From Bacteroides salyersiae WAL 10018 = DSM 18765 = JCM 12988 (GTDB lineage: Bacteria; Bacteroidota; Bacteroidia; Bacteroidales; Bacteroidaceae), in NCBI RefSeq assembly GCF_000381365.1, contig NZ_KB905466.1:1424693-1488692 (forward strand): 64,000 nt of DNA. The letters are read 5' to 3'. Numbering within the stretch: the stretch's first letter is position 1; the number at the start of each line of letters is the position of its first letter. A model generated the notes under the pieces. It was not told where the DNA came from, did no database searches, and was given only the letters and a program-made list of their open reading frames with translations. The translations under genes were made by a program, and so were the position numbers. Below, piece after piece: positions 1 through 9,405 of the stretch.

Positions 1-462
1 AGAATCAGCCAACCAATACAGGCTGTCGCGACGATTGACCGCCCCTACATATTTCTTTAACTCCGAAGCACGAAACCATGCATAAGACATATCATACCCT
101 AATGTATCGGACAGCGAAAAACCGGTAGCCGCCAGTATCACCTTATTCCCCCGTTCTGCCAGACGCATAATCGCATTTCTATCGGTTTTCGTAAACTGAA
201 AGCGCTGGGCAACAGCAAGTATGGCAAGAGGTTCGTCCGTCGTATCATTCTCAAAATTATAGAAAGTCCAATCATTCAAATAATAATCTCCCGGCCAGGA
301 ATCCGTCAGCACATCATCGAAAATAGCACATCCAAACGGCTGGTAATCATACCGGCTGAAAGTAGGATTCCACACAAACTTCTTCGGCAGGTTATATTCC
401 ACCAGAAACATGACAGCCAGAAAGAGCACCATAGCGAGAATAAACCAACGACTGCCTTTCAT
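1..462 (-). CDS. DUF4350 domain-containing protein, C-terminus cut by window edge
   Basis: Reading in from position 462, an open frame runs to the window edge with no stop (154 codons). It starts MKGSRWFILAMVLFLAV, one N-terminal membrane anchor, followed by a soluble part containing LAILAVAQRF and ERGNKVILAATGFSLSDTLG, which fits the DUF4350 fold (a Rossmann-like domain that in this family sits on the outer side of the membrane). Its ATG overlaps the stop of the upstream DUF4129 gene as ATGA, so the two are probably translationally coupled. In Bacteroidetes this cluster normally continues with DUF58 and MoxR ATPase genes, which would lie beyond position 1. Biochemical function is unknown. 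Confidence 0.8.
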   Translation of the reverse strand, partial: MKGSRWFILAMVLFLAVMFLVEYNLPKKFVWNPTFSRYDYQPFGCAIFDDVLTDSWPGDYYLNDWTFYNFENDTTDEPLAILAVAQRFQFTKTDRNAIMRLAERGNKVILAATGFSLSDTLGYDMSYAWFRASELKKYVGAVNRRDSLYWLADS

Positions 463-1079
463 ACCCCACCTCCTTCTACCATTTCCTTCTGAAAGGCTTG
501 CATCTCACGATAAAGGATAACGGTTGCTTCAAAGTTACCATAGCGAACGCGAAGAAAACGATTGGTCAATTCACGGAAAGGAGTCTTCAGGGTGTCAATC
601 TTTATTTCATAAATATACTCGGTCGGCGTCTTATAAGGTTGCCAGTCTATTTTCCCGGCGTCACTCAAAAACTTCAAGGTCTGAAGATAAAGCAGTCTCA
701 CTGCTTCCCGGTAATCATTGCGGAAAACGGCCGCGTCTATCTCTTTCTGAAAATCCACGCCATAGATGGTATCCTCCTCCACCCCGTAGGACAAAGTTCT
801 TTTCGAACGCATAAACAGTTCCGGACGCTTCTTATAGATAAACCAGACAATCAATAATAGCGCAACGACAAACAACGCAACCAAGATCGTTTCCGTATAT
901 TTTTCAGCAAATGTGCTACCGAATATTTTCTGCAACAACTTACCCAACCACAAATTAAGCCACGCAATGAGATCGAACTCAGGCGTGATTAATTCACGGT
1001 TATAATCATACTCCGGTTGACCTTGCCAATAGGCAACGGTGAGCGAATCATAAACGATCGTATCGGCTGGTGCAGTCAT
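459..1079 (-). CDS. DUF4129 domain-containing membrane protein
   Basis: The protein has 206 residues, with an extracytoplasmic N-terminal stretch, one membrane segment at about residues 64-82 (ILVALFVVALLLIVWFIY) and a cytoplasmic C-terminal DUF4129 domain that includes EAVRLLYLQTLKFLSDAG and TPTEYIYEI. In this cluster type (SpoIIM-like, DUF4129, DUF4350, DUF58, MoxR) the proteins are thought to form a membrane-associated system akin to the aerotolerance and transglutaminase-linked operons, but the role is unproven. It lies 12 bp downstream of the polytopic membrane gene and overlaps the next gene by 4 bp, so it is part of one minus-strand operon starting near position 2970. Confidence 0.82.
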   Translation of the reverse strand: MTAPADTIVYDSLTVAYWQGQPEYDYNRELITPEFDLIAWLNLWLGKLLQKIFGSTFAEKYTETILVALFVVALLLIVWFIYKKRPELFMRSKRTLSYGVEEDTIYGVDFQKEIDAAVFRNDYREAVRLLYLQTLKFLSDAGKIDWQPYKTPTEYIYEIKIDTLKTPFRELTNRFLRVRYGNFEATVILYREMQAFQKEMVEGGGV

Positions 1080-1091
1080 CCGATCGTACTA

Positions 1092-2027
1092 TCAAAGATT
1101 ATCGAAATTATCAATGTCTTCTTCCACAGAAACACTGTCCACCACTTCGGAAGCATGTCCGTATTGATAAGCCAGGCCGATAATGGTGAATATGGTAGAA
1201 AGATACATTCCGAAAGCCTGTAGAATCCCCATTAAATAGAGGAAGAAATTATAAACGGGAGAGATGGTAACCGCACTTCCACTATCACTCATAGCGAAAA
1301 AGTATTTCACAATAGTAGCCACATACCAAGGCAGCATTGTGATACCTTGCAGGATACCGCCAATCAATCCCATTATCAAAGCAATGAGAAAAACACCGCC
1401 CCAAGTCGCAAATCCTAAACGGTACGTCTTTTTGAATGCTTCCCAGATACCGATATTTTCAAATAAATAAATCGGCGAAAACAAAGACAGAGGAATCACA
1501 CAAGCCACCAGCATCGGAAGAGTGAGAATCAAGGTGAAAGGAGTAAGAGCGGCCAACAACCCCATAACCACACATAGGATAATCATTATCAATATACCGA
1601 ACAAGGTAAGTTTCAACAACCGGCCCACATTTTTAAACAACAGAGATTTCAAAGAAGAAAGGGTAACTCCTTCCAAGCGCTCTTCACGTTCATTGTAGGT
1701 CTTGATCAGTGCATAAACCAGTGAGGTAAGGATAACAGAGCCGATGAGGTAACAAATTATAGTCAATCCGTAATTCACCCAGAACATCGTTCCGAAATCT
1801 GCCAAAGGATTGGCAGCGCCGGCCTTAACCCCCATCGTGATACCCATAGAGCCATTCATCAGCCCATTCAGGCTCAATGCCTGAATCAGACACAAGGGCA
1901 ATATCAGATACGTGGCAAACTTGAACAAAGGTTTCCAGTTCTCCTTTATAAAATCAAATGAAGCGTTCATCTTATCCCCGAAAGAACGCTTTACATACAT
2001 TGCTACTTTAGCTTTTTGTGACTCCAT
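1092..2027 (-). CDS. Polytopic inner-membrane protein, SpoIIM-cluster conserved hypothetical
   Basis: I chose the ATG at 2027 (MESQKAKVAMYVKRSFGDKM), giving 311 residues; a longer reading from 2075 would add 16 residues and overlap the upstream gene by 68 bp rather than 20 bp. At least five hydrophobic segments are visible (for example IICYLIGSVILTSLVYALI, LLKLTLFGILIMIILCVVMG and GGVFLIALIMGLIGGILQG), and the acidic tail is EEDIDNFDNL. The layout resembles glycerophosphodiester phosphodiesterase membrane-domain or DUF975-like integral proteins that sit next to SpoIIM-like genes in Bacteroidetes. No catalytic motif is seen. The role is probably shared with the SpoIIM-like, DUF4129 and DUF4350 partners; it may be a membrane scaffold or transporter part. 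Confidence 0.75.
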   Translation of the reverse strand: MESQKAKVAMYVKRSFGDKMNASFDFIKENWKPLFKFATYLILPLCLIQALSLNGLMNGSMGITMGVKAGAANPLADFGTMFWVNYGLTIICYLIGSVILTSLVYALIKTYNEREERLEGVTLSSLKSLLFKNVGRLLKLTLFGILIMIILCVVMGLLAALTPFTLILTLPMLVACVIPLSLFSPIYLFENIGIWEAFKKTYRLGFATWGGVFLIALIMGLIGGILQGITMLPWYVATIVKYFFAMSDSGSAVTISPVYNFFLYLMGILQAFGMYLSTIFTIIGLAYQYGHASEVVDSVSVEEDIDNFDNL

Positions 2028-2970
2028 GTTGTTTTCTATTTGGTAAATAAATATAGTAGAAGATAATAAATGCAAGTGAAAGCAGAATGATACCTAACCG
2101 GAGTACCGTTGGAAACTCGGTATGACGCGTAAGGAAACCTTCTATAAAACCCGCCATGATAAATACCGGAACGGTTCCCACAACTATTTTCAATCCCCTC
2201 TTGGCTCCCCGCCGGAAAGAAGCGGTGCGCGAATAAGTACCCGGAAACAGCCAGCCATTTCCAAGTGCCAGTCCGGCAGCACCTGCCACAATGATCGCCC
2301 ATATCTCAAGCGTACCGTGCAGCCAGATGGCCAGCATAGATTCGGCCAACAGTCCCTCTCCGTAAAAGAAAGTCTGAAAAGCCCCTACCATGATTCCATT
2401 GGAAAGCAACATATACCCTGTTCCGAAACTGGTCAACAATCCCATCGCAAAGCAATTGAAAGATACCATGATATTATTCAGCGTAATGCCCAAGAACATA
2501 GGCATCTCCTCCGAACCGTTATATACCGCCATCGGTTCACCATTAGCTATATTTTCAAGTGTCATATCCACATAGCCATTGCCCAGAATCAACCGGACAA
2601 AGTTCGGATCATTCCAAGCCGAAATGATACCTATCACAACACTGGCAGCGAAAATGAGAAAAGATACCAACAATTCCTTACGGGCATCATGCATCGTTTG
2701 CGGCACTTCCTGCGTCCAGAAAGTAATAATCCGAGTCCACTTTTCGCGCTTATTGCGATAAATCACATTGTGCAATGCAAAAGCCAGATTGTTGAGATAA
2801 ATGGTGATACGGGAAGAAGGATAATGGGTCTGTGCAAAAGCTAAATCGGCGGTAAGTTCCGTATATGCGTCGGCCAGACGGTCGGGATTAAACTTATCAG
2901 CTTTCTCCACCACCTTCTCTGTCTCTTTCCATTTTTCAATGTTCCGGCGAATAAACGTAACTTCTTTCAT
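2008..2970 (-). CDS. Stage II sporulation protein M (SpoIIM/DUF95) family membrane protein
   Basis: This 320-residue protein has a soluble, charged N-terminal third (MKEVTFIRRNIEKWKETEKV, then TYTELTADLA-like helices) and five to six membrane segments from about residue 100 on, including LLVSFLIFAASVVIGIISAW, MVSFNCFAMGLLTSFGTGYM, and HGTLEIWAIIVAGAAGLALG. The HG-T-E-WA motif in a membrane helix is typical of the SpoIIM/DUF95 family. The organism is not a spore former by the rest of the content, so the name is only a family label. It is the first gene of the minus-strand operon; a good promoter lies at 3012-3042 and a divergent RDD-family gene starts at 3070. Confidence 0.85.
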   Translation of the reverse strand: MKEVTFIRRNIEKWKETEKVVEKADKFNPDRLADAYTELTADLAFAQTHYPSSRITIYLNNLAFALHNVIYRNKREKWTRIITFWTQEVPQTMHDARKELLVSFLIFAASVVIGIISAWNDPNFVRLILGNGYVDMTLENIANGEPMAVYNGSEEMPMFLGITLNNIMVSFNCFAMGLLTSFGTGYMLLSNGIMVGAFQTFFYGEGLLAESMLAIWLHGTLEIWAIIVAGAAGLALGNGWLFPGTYSRTASFRRGAKRGLKIVVGTVPVFIMAGFIEGFLTRHTEFPTVLRLGIILLSLAFIIFYYIYLPNRKQHGVTKS

Positions 2971-3011
2971 CGTTTAAGGGATTCGAATAGAAGTTTTGTC
3001 CGAATCCGAAG

Positions 3012-3042
3012 CAAAAGTAAGAGATTTATGATATATTTGCAA
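3012..3042 (-). promoter_or_regulatory. Promoter of the SpoIIM-like operon
   Basis: On the minus strand a TTG (3042-3040) is followed after 20 bases by TACTTTTG (3019-3012), matching the Bacteroides -33/-7 pattern (TTTG, then TAnnTTTG). The expected start of transcription is near 3005, leaving about 35 bases of leader before the ATG at 2970. Confidence 0.6.
3032..3039 (+). promoter_or_regulatory. -7 element for the RDD gene
   Basis: TATATTTG matches TAnnTTTG exactly and would start transcription near 3046, about 24 bases before the ATG at 3070. It sits inside the spacer of the opposite promoter, so the two divergent promoters overlap. Confidence 0.5.
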
Positions 3043-3069
3043 CGGAATCACAAAAATGTTTAAAAAGAA

Positions 3070-3801
3070 ATGGCAGAATCCACTATTATTACAGGACAGT
3101 TTGTACGTATCAGCCAGACACCAGCAAGTATAGGCGAACGTATGCTGGCTCTGATTATAGACTATTTCTTCCTGTTCATTTATGTAATAGGATTTAGTGT
3201 TACTCTGTCTTATCTTAGGATTCACGCTTATTCCGGCTTTTCATTCTTCTTTCTTTTTGTGATTGTTTACCTGCCGGTACTCTGTTATTCGTTGTTGTGC
3301 GAAGTCTTCAATCGCGGGCAAAGTCTGGGAAAACGTCTGCTGAATATCCGGGTGGTGAAAGCTGACGGATCCACGCCGAGTCTTAGTTCTTATCTGCTGC
3401 GTTGGCTTCTCTTTCCTATCGATTTGCCGATCACAGGCGGATTGGGAGTTATCGTCATTTTATTGACTAAGAATCATCAGCGTTTGGGTGATCTGGCCGC
3501 CGGAACAATGGTCATTAAAGAAAAAAATTATCGTAAAATACAAGTCAGTCTCGACGAATACGACTACCTGACCAAAGGTTACCATCCGGTATATCCTCCG
3601 GCAGCCGATTTATCACTGGAACAAGTGAATGTAATTAATAAAACGCTCTCTTCTGGAAGTAAAGACCGTGCCCGGCGTATACGGCAACTGGCTGACAAAG
3701 TACGTACACTCCTATCCATAAAGCAGACAGAAGGAAGTGACGAGAAATTTCTACAAACGCTGTTGAGGGATTATCAATATTATGCCTTAGAAGAGATATG
3801 A
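3070..3801 (+). CDS. RDD family membrane protein
   Basis: This 243-residue protein starts MAESTIITGQFVRISQTPA. The RDD signature is visible: ERMLALIIDYFFLFIYVIGF (Arg and Asp in the first membrane helix), then a second and third helix, with RGQSLGKRLLNIRVVKADG and NHQRLGDLAAGTMVI, both hallmark segments of the family. The C-terminal 80 residues are soluble and charged. RDD proteins are integral membrane proteins of mostly unknown function; some are linked to Na+/H+ exchange. It is divergent from the SpoIIM-like operon, and in Bacteroidetes the two are habitual neighbours, which suggests a shared membrane function. Transcription runs towards the long palindromic repeat at 3.8-3.97 kb. Confidence 0.87.
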   Translation: MAESTIITGQFVRISQTPASIGERMLALIIDYFFLFIYVIGFSVTLSYLRIHAYSGFSFFFLFVIVYLPVLCYSLLCEVFNRGQSLGKRLLNIRVVKADGSTPSLSSYLLRWLLFPIDLPITGGLGVIVILLTKNHQRLGDLAAGTMVIKEKNYRKIQVSLDEYDYLTKGYHPVYPPAADLSLEQVNVINKTLSSGSKDRARRIRQLADKVRTLLSIKQTEGSDEKFLQTLLRDYQYYALEEI

Positions 3802-3810
3802 TAAAAGAGT

Positions 3811-3972
3811 AGTAAGTATTTAAGTAGTGAGTAGTTAAGTAGTCAAGTAGTAAGTAGTAAGTAGTTAAGTGGTAAGTAGATAAGTAGGTAAGTAAGAGAA
3901 ATACATTAAGCAAATCATTTCTACTTGACTACTTAACTACTCACTACTTGACTACTTAACTACTTAGCTACA
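3811..3972. repeat. Degenerate short-unit repeat forming a long hairpin
   Basis: A run of imperfect units of the type AGTAGTTAAGTAGTCA is followed by its inverted counterpart. The arms 3822-3850 and 3921-3949 are perfectly complementary over 29 bases, separated by about 70 bases of the same repeat. It lies exactly between the convergent ends of the RDD gene (plus) and the small acidic-protein gene (minus), so it could act as a bidirectional transcription stop or mRNA 3' end. Related but differently spelled elements occur at 11.2, 17.4, 55.0 and 57.1 kb. Confidence 0.75.
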
Positions 3973-3992
3973 ACAGGAATTCCGGAAACGAG

Positions 3993-4328
3993 TTATTCTA
4001 CTTGCCCCAGAGAGTTTCCATATTCCATTTCTCCCTGTACCACAAAAAGAATCTCTTCGGGATCAAACTCTCCCATTTCATCTTTCTTGGCCTCCTTAAC
4101 AATATAGTCCACCACTTGCTCCAAGTCAATGTTGACATAACCTTCTTCATCGGGTTGGGCATCCAAGATACCACTTTCAGAGTAATACTCGTCAATTAAA
4201 TCCAAGAAATAGTAAAGTTCATCATCAGTGAACTTTTCCTTCAGTTCCTGCGGCAAATAGTTTTTGATATACTCGATGGTTTTTTCATCATCGGCATCAG
4301 CAAGTAAAAAATCGTCTTCCAGTCCCAT
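3993..4328 (-). CDS. Conserved hypothetical acidic protein downstream of trxA
   Basis: This 111-residue, strongly acidic soluble protein begins MGLEDDFLLADADDEKTIEY. It has no signal peptide or membrane segment. Segments such as LPQELKEKFTDDELYYFLDL and VNIDLEQVVDYIVKEAKKD predict a helical fold. I do not recognise a named domain; it looks like a Bacteroidetes-restricted conserved protein. It starts 32 bp after trxA on the same strand and is probably co-transcribed with it. Its 3' end faces the long hairpin repeat. Confidence 0.7.
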   Translation of the reverse strand: MGLEDDFLLADADDEKTIEYIKNYLPQELKEKFTDDELYYFLDLIDEYYSESGILDAQPDEEGYVNIDLEQVVDYIVKEAKKDEMGEFDPEEILFVVQGEMEYGNSLGQVE

Positions 4329-4360
4329 AGTTCAATGTTATTAAGTTGAAAGCTTATAAA

Positions 4361-4675
4361 TTATAATAAGTTCTTCACTTTTTCCACAAATACAGGTTTG
4401 CCAACCGCACCTACCTGCTTATCTACAATCTCTCCGTTCTTAAAAAAAAGAACAGTCGGAATATTACGGATACCATATTCGGCAGCCATATCGCTATTTT
4501 CATCTACATCGCATTTACCGATGATAACCTGTCCTTCAAACTCCGTTGCCAATTCCTCGATGATAGGACCTACCATCTTACAAGGCCCGCACCAAGGGGC
4601 CCAAAAGTCAACAACAACCGGCTTTCCTTCTGTGAGGATCTCCTTATAGTTGCTGTCTGTAATTTCTAAAGCCAT
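4361..4675 (-). CDS. trxA: Thioredoxin
   Basis: This 104-residue cytoplasmic thioredoxin carries the full active site WAPWCGPCKM at about residues 25-34 and the cis-proline segment YGIRNIPTVLFFKNGE. Length and motif order match canonical TrxA; there is no signal peptide, so it is the cytosolic disulfide reductase rather than a secreted TlpA type. It is transcribed on the minus strand from a promoter-like TATATTTG in the narrow gap after dnaE and is followed 32 bp later by the acidic conserved gene. Confidence 0.97.
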   Translation of the reverse strand: MALEITDSNYKEILTEGKPVVVDFWAPWCGPCKMVGPIIEELATEFEGQVIIGKCDVDENSDMAAEYGIRNIPTVLFFKNGEIVDKQVGAVGKPVFVEKVKNLL

Positions 4676-4741
4676 AATTTTAAAAGTTAATAGTTAGAAT
4701 TAAGCAGCCCGGAAGTTTCATATACCCTCCGTGCTACGTTG

Positions 4742-4749
4742 CAAATATA
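4742..4749 (-). promoter_or_regulatory. -7 element for trxA
   Basis: The minus strand reads TATATTTG, an exact TAnnTTTG, placed just after the dnaE stop codon and about 67 bases before the trxA ATG. It suggests trxA is not solely dependent on dnaE readthrough. No convincing -33 box was found. Confidence 0.45.
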
Positions 4750-4750
4750 A

Positions 4751-7700
4751 TCAATTTATCCGAAACTCAAGTTCGGGACGTTCCTTTAAATAAGAGATCA
4801 ATTCTCTCCCTACCGACAATTTTACCGGGCGGGATATCAGATCGACCACCATCTTTTCATCCTTATCGGTTACCTTAAAATAAAGCTCGGTATTTCCCGG
4901 ATGATCTTTGGTCAATGAAGACAGTTCCGCCACAAGAGCAGAGTTCAAAGCAGACAAAGGAATCAGAATTGTAATCTTCTCCACTAGTTTCTCTTTTACA
5001 TCGGGAAGCAACTCCATCGAGGTGATCTTGACATCCAATTCTTCCGGACGCCATTGCTTAGGCTGGCAACGCGCCTTTATAAACAAGAAAGTACCTTCAC
5101 CCAGATAACCCTGGAAGGTAACCCAATCGTTTCCGAAGAAAGGAAGTTCTGCCGAGCCGGAATAATCTTCTATCTTGGCAATGCCGTAAGGATTACCGTT
5201 CTTGCTGATTCCTCTGCGCACACTGGTCACAATACCTCCCATCGTAATCTCCCTACCGGCCAAAGCAGTCTTATCTTCAAGTTCGGCCATATGCGTATTG
5301 CAAACATGATCGAGCACAATGGCATATTCGTCCAACGGATGAGCCGACAGATAGATACCTACCAGTTCCCTCTCTTTATTCAGACGTTCCAAATCTCCCC
5401 AGCGCTCAGCCGGCAGAATCTCCGGTGTTGCAATATCGATCACATTTTCTCCGCCAAACAACGAATTAACCGCAGCCGCCTTGTCAGCTTGGTAACGGTT
5501 ACCATAACGCATCAGTGTTTCAAGGAAAACTTCTCCTTTCGAATTGACAGCAAAGAACTGTTCACGTTTCAACTCCGGAAAACTATCAAAACCACCCGAC
5601 AACGCAAGGCATTCCATATTCTTCTTATTACAAGCATTCAAGTTGACCCGCTGTACAAAATCAAAGATACCCTTATACGGACCATTTGCCCGCCGTTCGT
5701 CCATGATACTCTGTACTGCAGCCTCTCCTACTCCTTTTACAGCACCAAGGCCAAAGCGAATGTCACCATGCTTGTTTACCGTAAACTTCAAGTTACTTTC
5801 ATTCACATCCGGCCCCAATACCTGAATACCCATTGCCTTACATTCATCCATCAGCTTCGTGATATCGGTAATGTTCGACAAGCTTCGACTCATAACGGCA
5901 GCCATATACTCCGACGGATAATTTGCTTTCAGATAAGCTGTCTGATAAGCCACCCATGAATAACAAGTAGCATGCGATTTATTAAACGCATACGAAGCAA
6001 ACTTCTCCCAGTCAGTCCATATTTTTTCCAATACTTTCGGATCGTGCCCATTCTTCCGACCACCTTCAATGAACTTTGGTTTCATGTGGTCCAGCTTATC
6101 ACGCAATTTCTTACCCATCGCCTTACGCAGAGCATCCGACTCTCCACGGGTAAAATCGGCCAACAAACGGGACAGGAGCATCACCTGTTCCTGATATACA
6201 GTAATACCGTATGTATCTTTCAGATATTTCTCCATTATGGGAATATCATACTCGATCGGTTTGCGTCCGTGTTTACGATCGATGAAATCGGGAATGTAAT
6301 CCATCGGTCCCGGACGATAAAGGGCATTCATGGCAATCAAGTCTTCAAAAGTCGTAGGTTGCAACTCCCTCAGGTATTTTTGCATGCCGGCAGACTCAAA
6401 CTGGAACGTACCGACCGTACGCCCGTCACTATAGAGCTTGTAAGTAGCCGGGTCTTTAATGGAAATCGTATCGATATCCAGCTTTTCTCCTTTACTCAAC
6501 CGAATATTTTCAACCGCTTCCTTAATGATGGACAAAGTTTTCAATCCCAAAAAGTCCATCTTAATCAATCCCGTATCTTCAATAACCGATCCCTCATACT
6601 GGGTAACAAGCATCTTTTCGCCTGTTTCCTTATCATCGGCCGTACTTACCGGCACCCAGTCGGTTATATCATCCCGGCAGATAATGGTACCACAGGCATG
6701 TACACCTGTACCACGCACATTACCTTCGAGCATCAAAGCATATTTCAATGTATCACGCACCAACGGATCAGGCGAAGCCTCAGCCGCCTGCAACTCCGGC
6801 ACATAATCGATGGCATTCCGCAAATTCAGCTTTTTATCAGGTATTTTATCAGGCACCAATTTCGCCAGTCTGTCCGATTCAGAAAGAGGCAGTTTCTGTA
6901 CACGCGCCACATCTTTGATAGCCAATTTCGTTGCCATCGTACCATATGTAATAATATGAGCCACCTTCTCATGACCATATTTTTCTGTTACCCAACGAAG
7001 CACTTCACCGCGTCCGTCATCATCAAAGTCAATATCGATATCAGGCAATGAAATACGATCCGGGTTCAGGAAACGCTCAAACAGCAAGTCATACTGAATC
7101 GGGTCGATTTTCGTAATCTGCAAACAATATGCAACAGCCGATCCTGCTGCCGATCCACGTCCCGGCCCGATGGAAACACCCATGTTCCGGCCTGCAGCGA
7201 TAAAGTCCTGCACAATCAGGAAGTATCCCGGAAAACCCATCGTCTTCATGATATGCAATTCAAAAACAAGCCGTTCCTTTACTTCCGGACTCAAAGGGTC
7301 TCCATAAAATTTCTTCGCACCGTCAAAGGTCAGCTTTTTCAGATAATCCGCTTCGAGCTTGATACGATATAATTTATCATAACCACCCAAACGCTTTATC
7401 TTATCGTTTGCCGCCTCTTCGCTCAACACTACGTTTCCATTCTCATCTTGTGTAAATTCGTCGAAAAGATCTTTCTCCGTATACTTTTTGCGGTATTCTT
7501 CTTCCGTTCCGAAATCTTCGGGAATAGCAAAAGTAGGCATAATGGGCGCATGGTCGATGGAGTAGTACTCTACTTTATCAAGAATTTCGAGTGTATTGCT
7601 CAATGCTTCCGGAACATCAGCAAAGAGTTCGTTCATCTCCTCACGAGTCTTCATCCATTCCTGTTTGGTATAAAGCATACGTTTCGGATCGTCCAAATCC

Positions 7701-8572
7701 TTGCCCGTACTTAGGCAGATAAGACGATCATGCGCCTCAGCATGCTCTTCATTCACGAAATGAACGTCGTTCGAACAGATCAGCTTTACATTATATTTTT
7801 TTGAATATTCAATAAGGTGCTTATTCACATTTACCTGCAAAGGATATGCCTCGTGGTTCGCGCGGGGCACAGTAGCCTTATGACGCTGAAGTTCCAGATA
7901 ATAATCTTCTCCGAACAGATTTTTATACCACTGAATGGCTTCCTCTGCTTCATCCAGCAATCCCTGAGTTATTTTCTTGGGTACTTCCCCTCCCAAACAA
8001 GCCGAACACACAATCAGGCCTTCGTGATACTTTTCCAATTCGTTGCGATCTGTACGCGGACGCATATAATATCCTTTCGTCCAAGCCTTAGACACTAACT
8101 TTATAAGATTATGGTATCCTTTCTCATTTTTGGCAAGAACAATCAAGTGATAGCCACTTTGGTCGGGTTTCCCTTCTTTCTTATCCAACGTACGGCGGGC
8201 TACATACATCTCACAACCTATGATGGGCTTGAATAATTTCGCTTCCGCTTCCGCTATTTTAGCCTTACAAGCGGCTATTTCCGCCTCCTTGTCTTCGCAC
8301 TCCACTTTTCCGGCTTCAATAGCAGCCAGACGTTTCTTCTGGTCCTTTATCTCGCCTTTCGGCCCACTGTTTTTCTTATTGACATAGTTCGTGAATTCCT
8401 TGATACCGAACATATTTCCGTGATCGGTAACCGCAATTCCCTTCATCCCGTTCTTCATCGCTTTATCAACCAGCGCACTGACACTGGCCTGGCCATCCAG
8501 AAGCGAATACTGGGTATGGACATGTAAATGAACGAAATCCTGCATATTGATAGGTTGATTATTTTGAGCCAT
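4751..8572 (-). CDS. dnaE: DNA polymerase III subunit alpha
   Basis: This is the replicative polymerase, 1273 residues from the ATG at 8572 ([20 protein letters not shown]). The frame stays open 41 codons further upstream, but the family homology starts at the PHP domain just after this Met and a promoter box lies at 8599-8606, so the longer reading is rejected. In order: N-terminal PHP domain ([13 protein letters not shown] and VTDHGNMFG), the Pol III palm with the catalytic [12 protein letters not shown] near residues 509-520, fingers, tandem HhH, and a C-terminal OB domain ([20 protein letters not shown]). There is no DnaQ-like exonuclease insert, so it is DnaE-type and not PolC. It is divergent from psd. 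Confidence 0.97.
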   Translation of the reverse strand: MAQNNQPINMQDFVHLHVHTQYSLLDGQASVSALVDKAMKNGMKGIAVTDHGNMFGIKEFTNYVNKKNSGPKGEIKDQKKRLAAIEAGKVECEDKEAEIAACKAKIAEAEAKLFKPIIGCEMYVARRTLDKKEGKPDQSGYHLIVLAKNEKGYHNLIKLVSKAWTKGYYMRPRTDRNELEKYHEGLIVCSACLGGEVPKKITQGLLDEAEEAIQWYKNLFGEDYYLELQRHKATVPRANHEAYPLQVNVNKHLIEYSKKYNVKLICSNDVHFVNEEHAEAHDRLICLSTGKDLDDPKRMLYTKQEWMKTREEMNELFADVPEALSNTLEILDKVEYYSIDHAPIMPTFAIPEDFGTEEEYRKKYTEKDLFDEFTQDENGNVVLSEEAANDKIKRLGGYDKLYRIKLEADYLKKLTFDGAKKFYGDPLSPEVKERLVFELHIMKTMGFPGYFLIVQDFIAAGRNMGVSIGPGRGSAAGSAVAYCLQITKIDPIQYDLLFERFLNPDRISLPDIDIDFDDDGRGEVLRWVTEKYGHEKVAHIITYGTMATKLAIKDVARVQKLPLSESDRLAKLVPDKIPDKKLNLRNAIDYVPELQAAEASPDPLVRDTLKYALMLEGNVRGTGVHACGTIICRDDITDWVPVSTADDKETGEKMLVTQYEGSVIEDTGLIKMDFLGLKTLSIIKEAVENIRLSKGEKLDIDTISIKDPATYKLYSDGRTVGTFQFESAGMQKYLRELQPTTFEDLIAMNALYRPGPMDYIPDFIDRKHGRKPIEYDIPIMEKYLKDTYGITVYQEQVMLLSRLLADFTRGESDALRKAMGKKLRDKLDHMKPKFIEGGRKNGHDPKVLEKIWTDWEKFASYAFNKSHATCYSWVAYQTAYLKANYPSEYMAAVMSRSLSNITDITKLMDECKAMGIQVLGPDVNESNLKFTVNKHGDIRFGLGAVKGVGEAAVQSIMDERRANGPYKGIFDFVQRVNLNACNKKNMECLALSGGFDSFPELKREQFFAVNSKGEVFLETLMRYGNRYQADKAAAVNSLFGGENVIDIATPEILPAERWGDLERLNKERELVGIYLSAHPLDEYAIVLDHVCNTHMAELEDKTALAGREITMGGIVTSVRRGISKNGNPYGIAKIEDYSGSAELPFFGNDWVTFQGYLGEGTFLFIKARCQPKQWRPEELDVKITSMELLPDVKEKLVEKITILIPLSALNSALVAELSSLTKDHPGNTELYFKVTDKDEKMVVDLISRPVKLSVGRELISYLKERPELEFRIN

Positions 8573-8598
8573 AAAAGTACAATCTATAAGGTTACTAA

Positions 8599-8606
8599 CA
8601 AAAATA
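8599..8606 (-). promoter_or_regulatory. -7 element for dnaE
   Basis: The minus strand reads TATTTTTG, an exact TAnnTTTG, 27 bases before the chosen dnaE ATG at 8572. It supports that start, since the longer reading would begin upstream of this promoter. Confidence 0.5.
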
Positions 8607-8650
8607 ATGCCCAAAAAGTTATCAACATGTGTATTTCTATCGCTATTTAC

Positions 8651-8681
8651 TTGCTGGATTTTCAAATTAAGTATATTTTTG
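8651..8681 (+). promoter_or_regulatory. Promoter of psd-pssA
   Basis: TTG at 8651-8653 is followed after 20 bases by TATTTTTG at 8674-8681, which is well-formed Bacteroides -33/-7 spacing. Expected transcription start is near 8688, about 20 bases before the psd ATG. Confidence 0.6.
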
Positions 8682-8707
8682 CAGACAATTATCATTCATT
8701 AGCGCAC

Positions 8708-9394
8708 ATGGGTCGACTTAAGAAATTAAAAAAGATACGTATTCACCGTGAAGGCACACACATATTATGGGGCAGCTTGCTGTTACTACTACTTATCAAT
8801 GTCGCCCTTTACTATGGAATAGAATGTAAACTGCCTTTTTATCTGGTGGTTCTGACCAGTATCATCGTTTACGGATTGATGGTTAACTTCTTCCGTTGTC
8901 CGAAGCGTCTTTTCGGAGAAGAAACGGAAAAGATAGTCGTAGCACCCGCTGATGGCAAGATTGTAGTTATCGAGGAAGTGGACGAACACGAATATTTTCA
9001 CGACCGTCGTATTATGGTATCTATCTTTATGAGCATCCTGAACGTACATGCCAATTGGTATCCGGTAGACGGGACAGTGAAAAAGGTATCCCACCACAAT
9101 GGTAAATTCATGAAAGCCTGGTTGCCCAAAGCCAGCACAGAAAACGAGCGCTCTACAGTAGTCATCGAAACCCCGGAAGGTGTGGAGATTCTGACACGTC
9201 AGATTGCCGGAGCAATGGCACGCCGCATCGTCACTTATGCCGAAGTAGGCGAAGAGTGTTACATCGACGAGCACATGGGATTCATCAAATTCGGTTCGCG
9301 TGTGGATGTATACCTTCCATTGGGTACAGAGATATGTGTTACAATGGGACAATTAACAACCGGTAATCAAACGGTTATCGCCAAACTGAAATAA
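8708..9394 (+). CDS. psd: Phosphatidylserine decarboxylase proenzyme
   Basis: The product has 228 residues from the ATG at 8708 ([18 protein letters not shown]); an in-frame extension to 8528 exists but lies upstream of the promoter at 8651-8681. It decarboxylates phosphatidylserine to phosphatidylethanolamine at the inner membrane. Seen: a membrane segment at about residues 20-60, the domain core with [20 protein letters not shown] and [18 protein letters not shown], and the self-cleavage Gly-Ser at residues 196-197 in [12 protein letters not shown], which generates the pyruvoyl group. The short length fits the archaeal-type (PSD-A) subfamily common in Bacteroidetes. pssA follows after 11 bp, so the two PE-synthesis steps are in one operon. 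Confidence 0.95.
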   Translation: MGRLKKLKKIRIHREGTHILWGSLLLLLLINVALYYGIECKLPFYLVVLTSIIVYGLMVNFFRCPKRLFGEETEKIVVAPADGKIVVIEEVDEHEYFHDRRIMVSIFMSILNVHANWYPVDGTVKKVSHHNGKFMKAWLPKASTENERSTVVIETPEGVEILTRQIAGAMARRIVTYAEVGEECYIDEHMGFIKFGSRVDVYLPLGTEICVTMGQLTTGNQTVIAKLK

Positions 9395-9405
9395 AAACTG
9401 TCACA

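Noticed and set aside
3635-3913. 92-codon minus-strand frame across the 3.8-kb hairpin repeat
   Set aside because: Mostly Leu/Tyr/Thr text generated by translating the ACTACTTA repeat; it overlaps the RDD gene end.
5054-7051. Two long plus-strand open frames (301 and 359 codons) opposite dnaE
   Set aside because: They lie fully antisense to the conserved DNA polymerase III alpha gene, have no promoter box or recognisable domains, and their composition is that of a complementary-strand shadow.
8573-8695. N-terminal extension of dnaE
   Set aside because: The extra 41 codons lie upstream of the TATTTTTG promoter box at 8599-8606 and precede the family's usual N-terminus.
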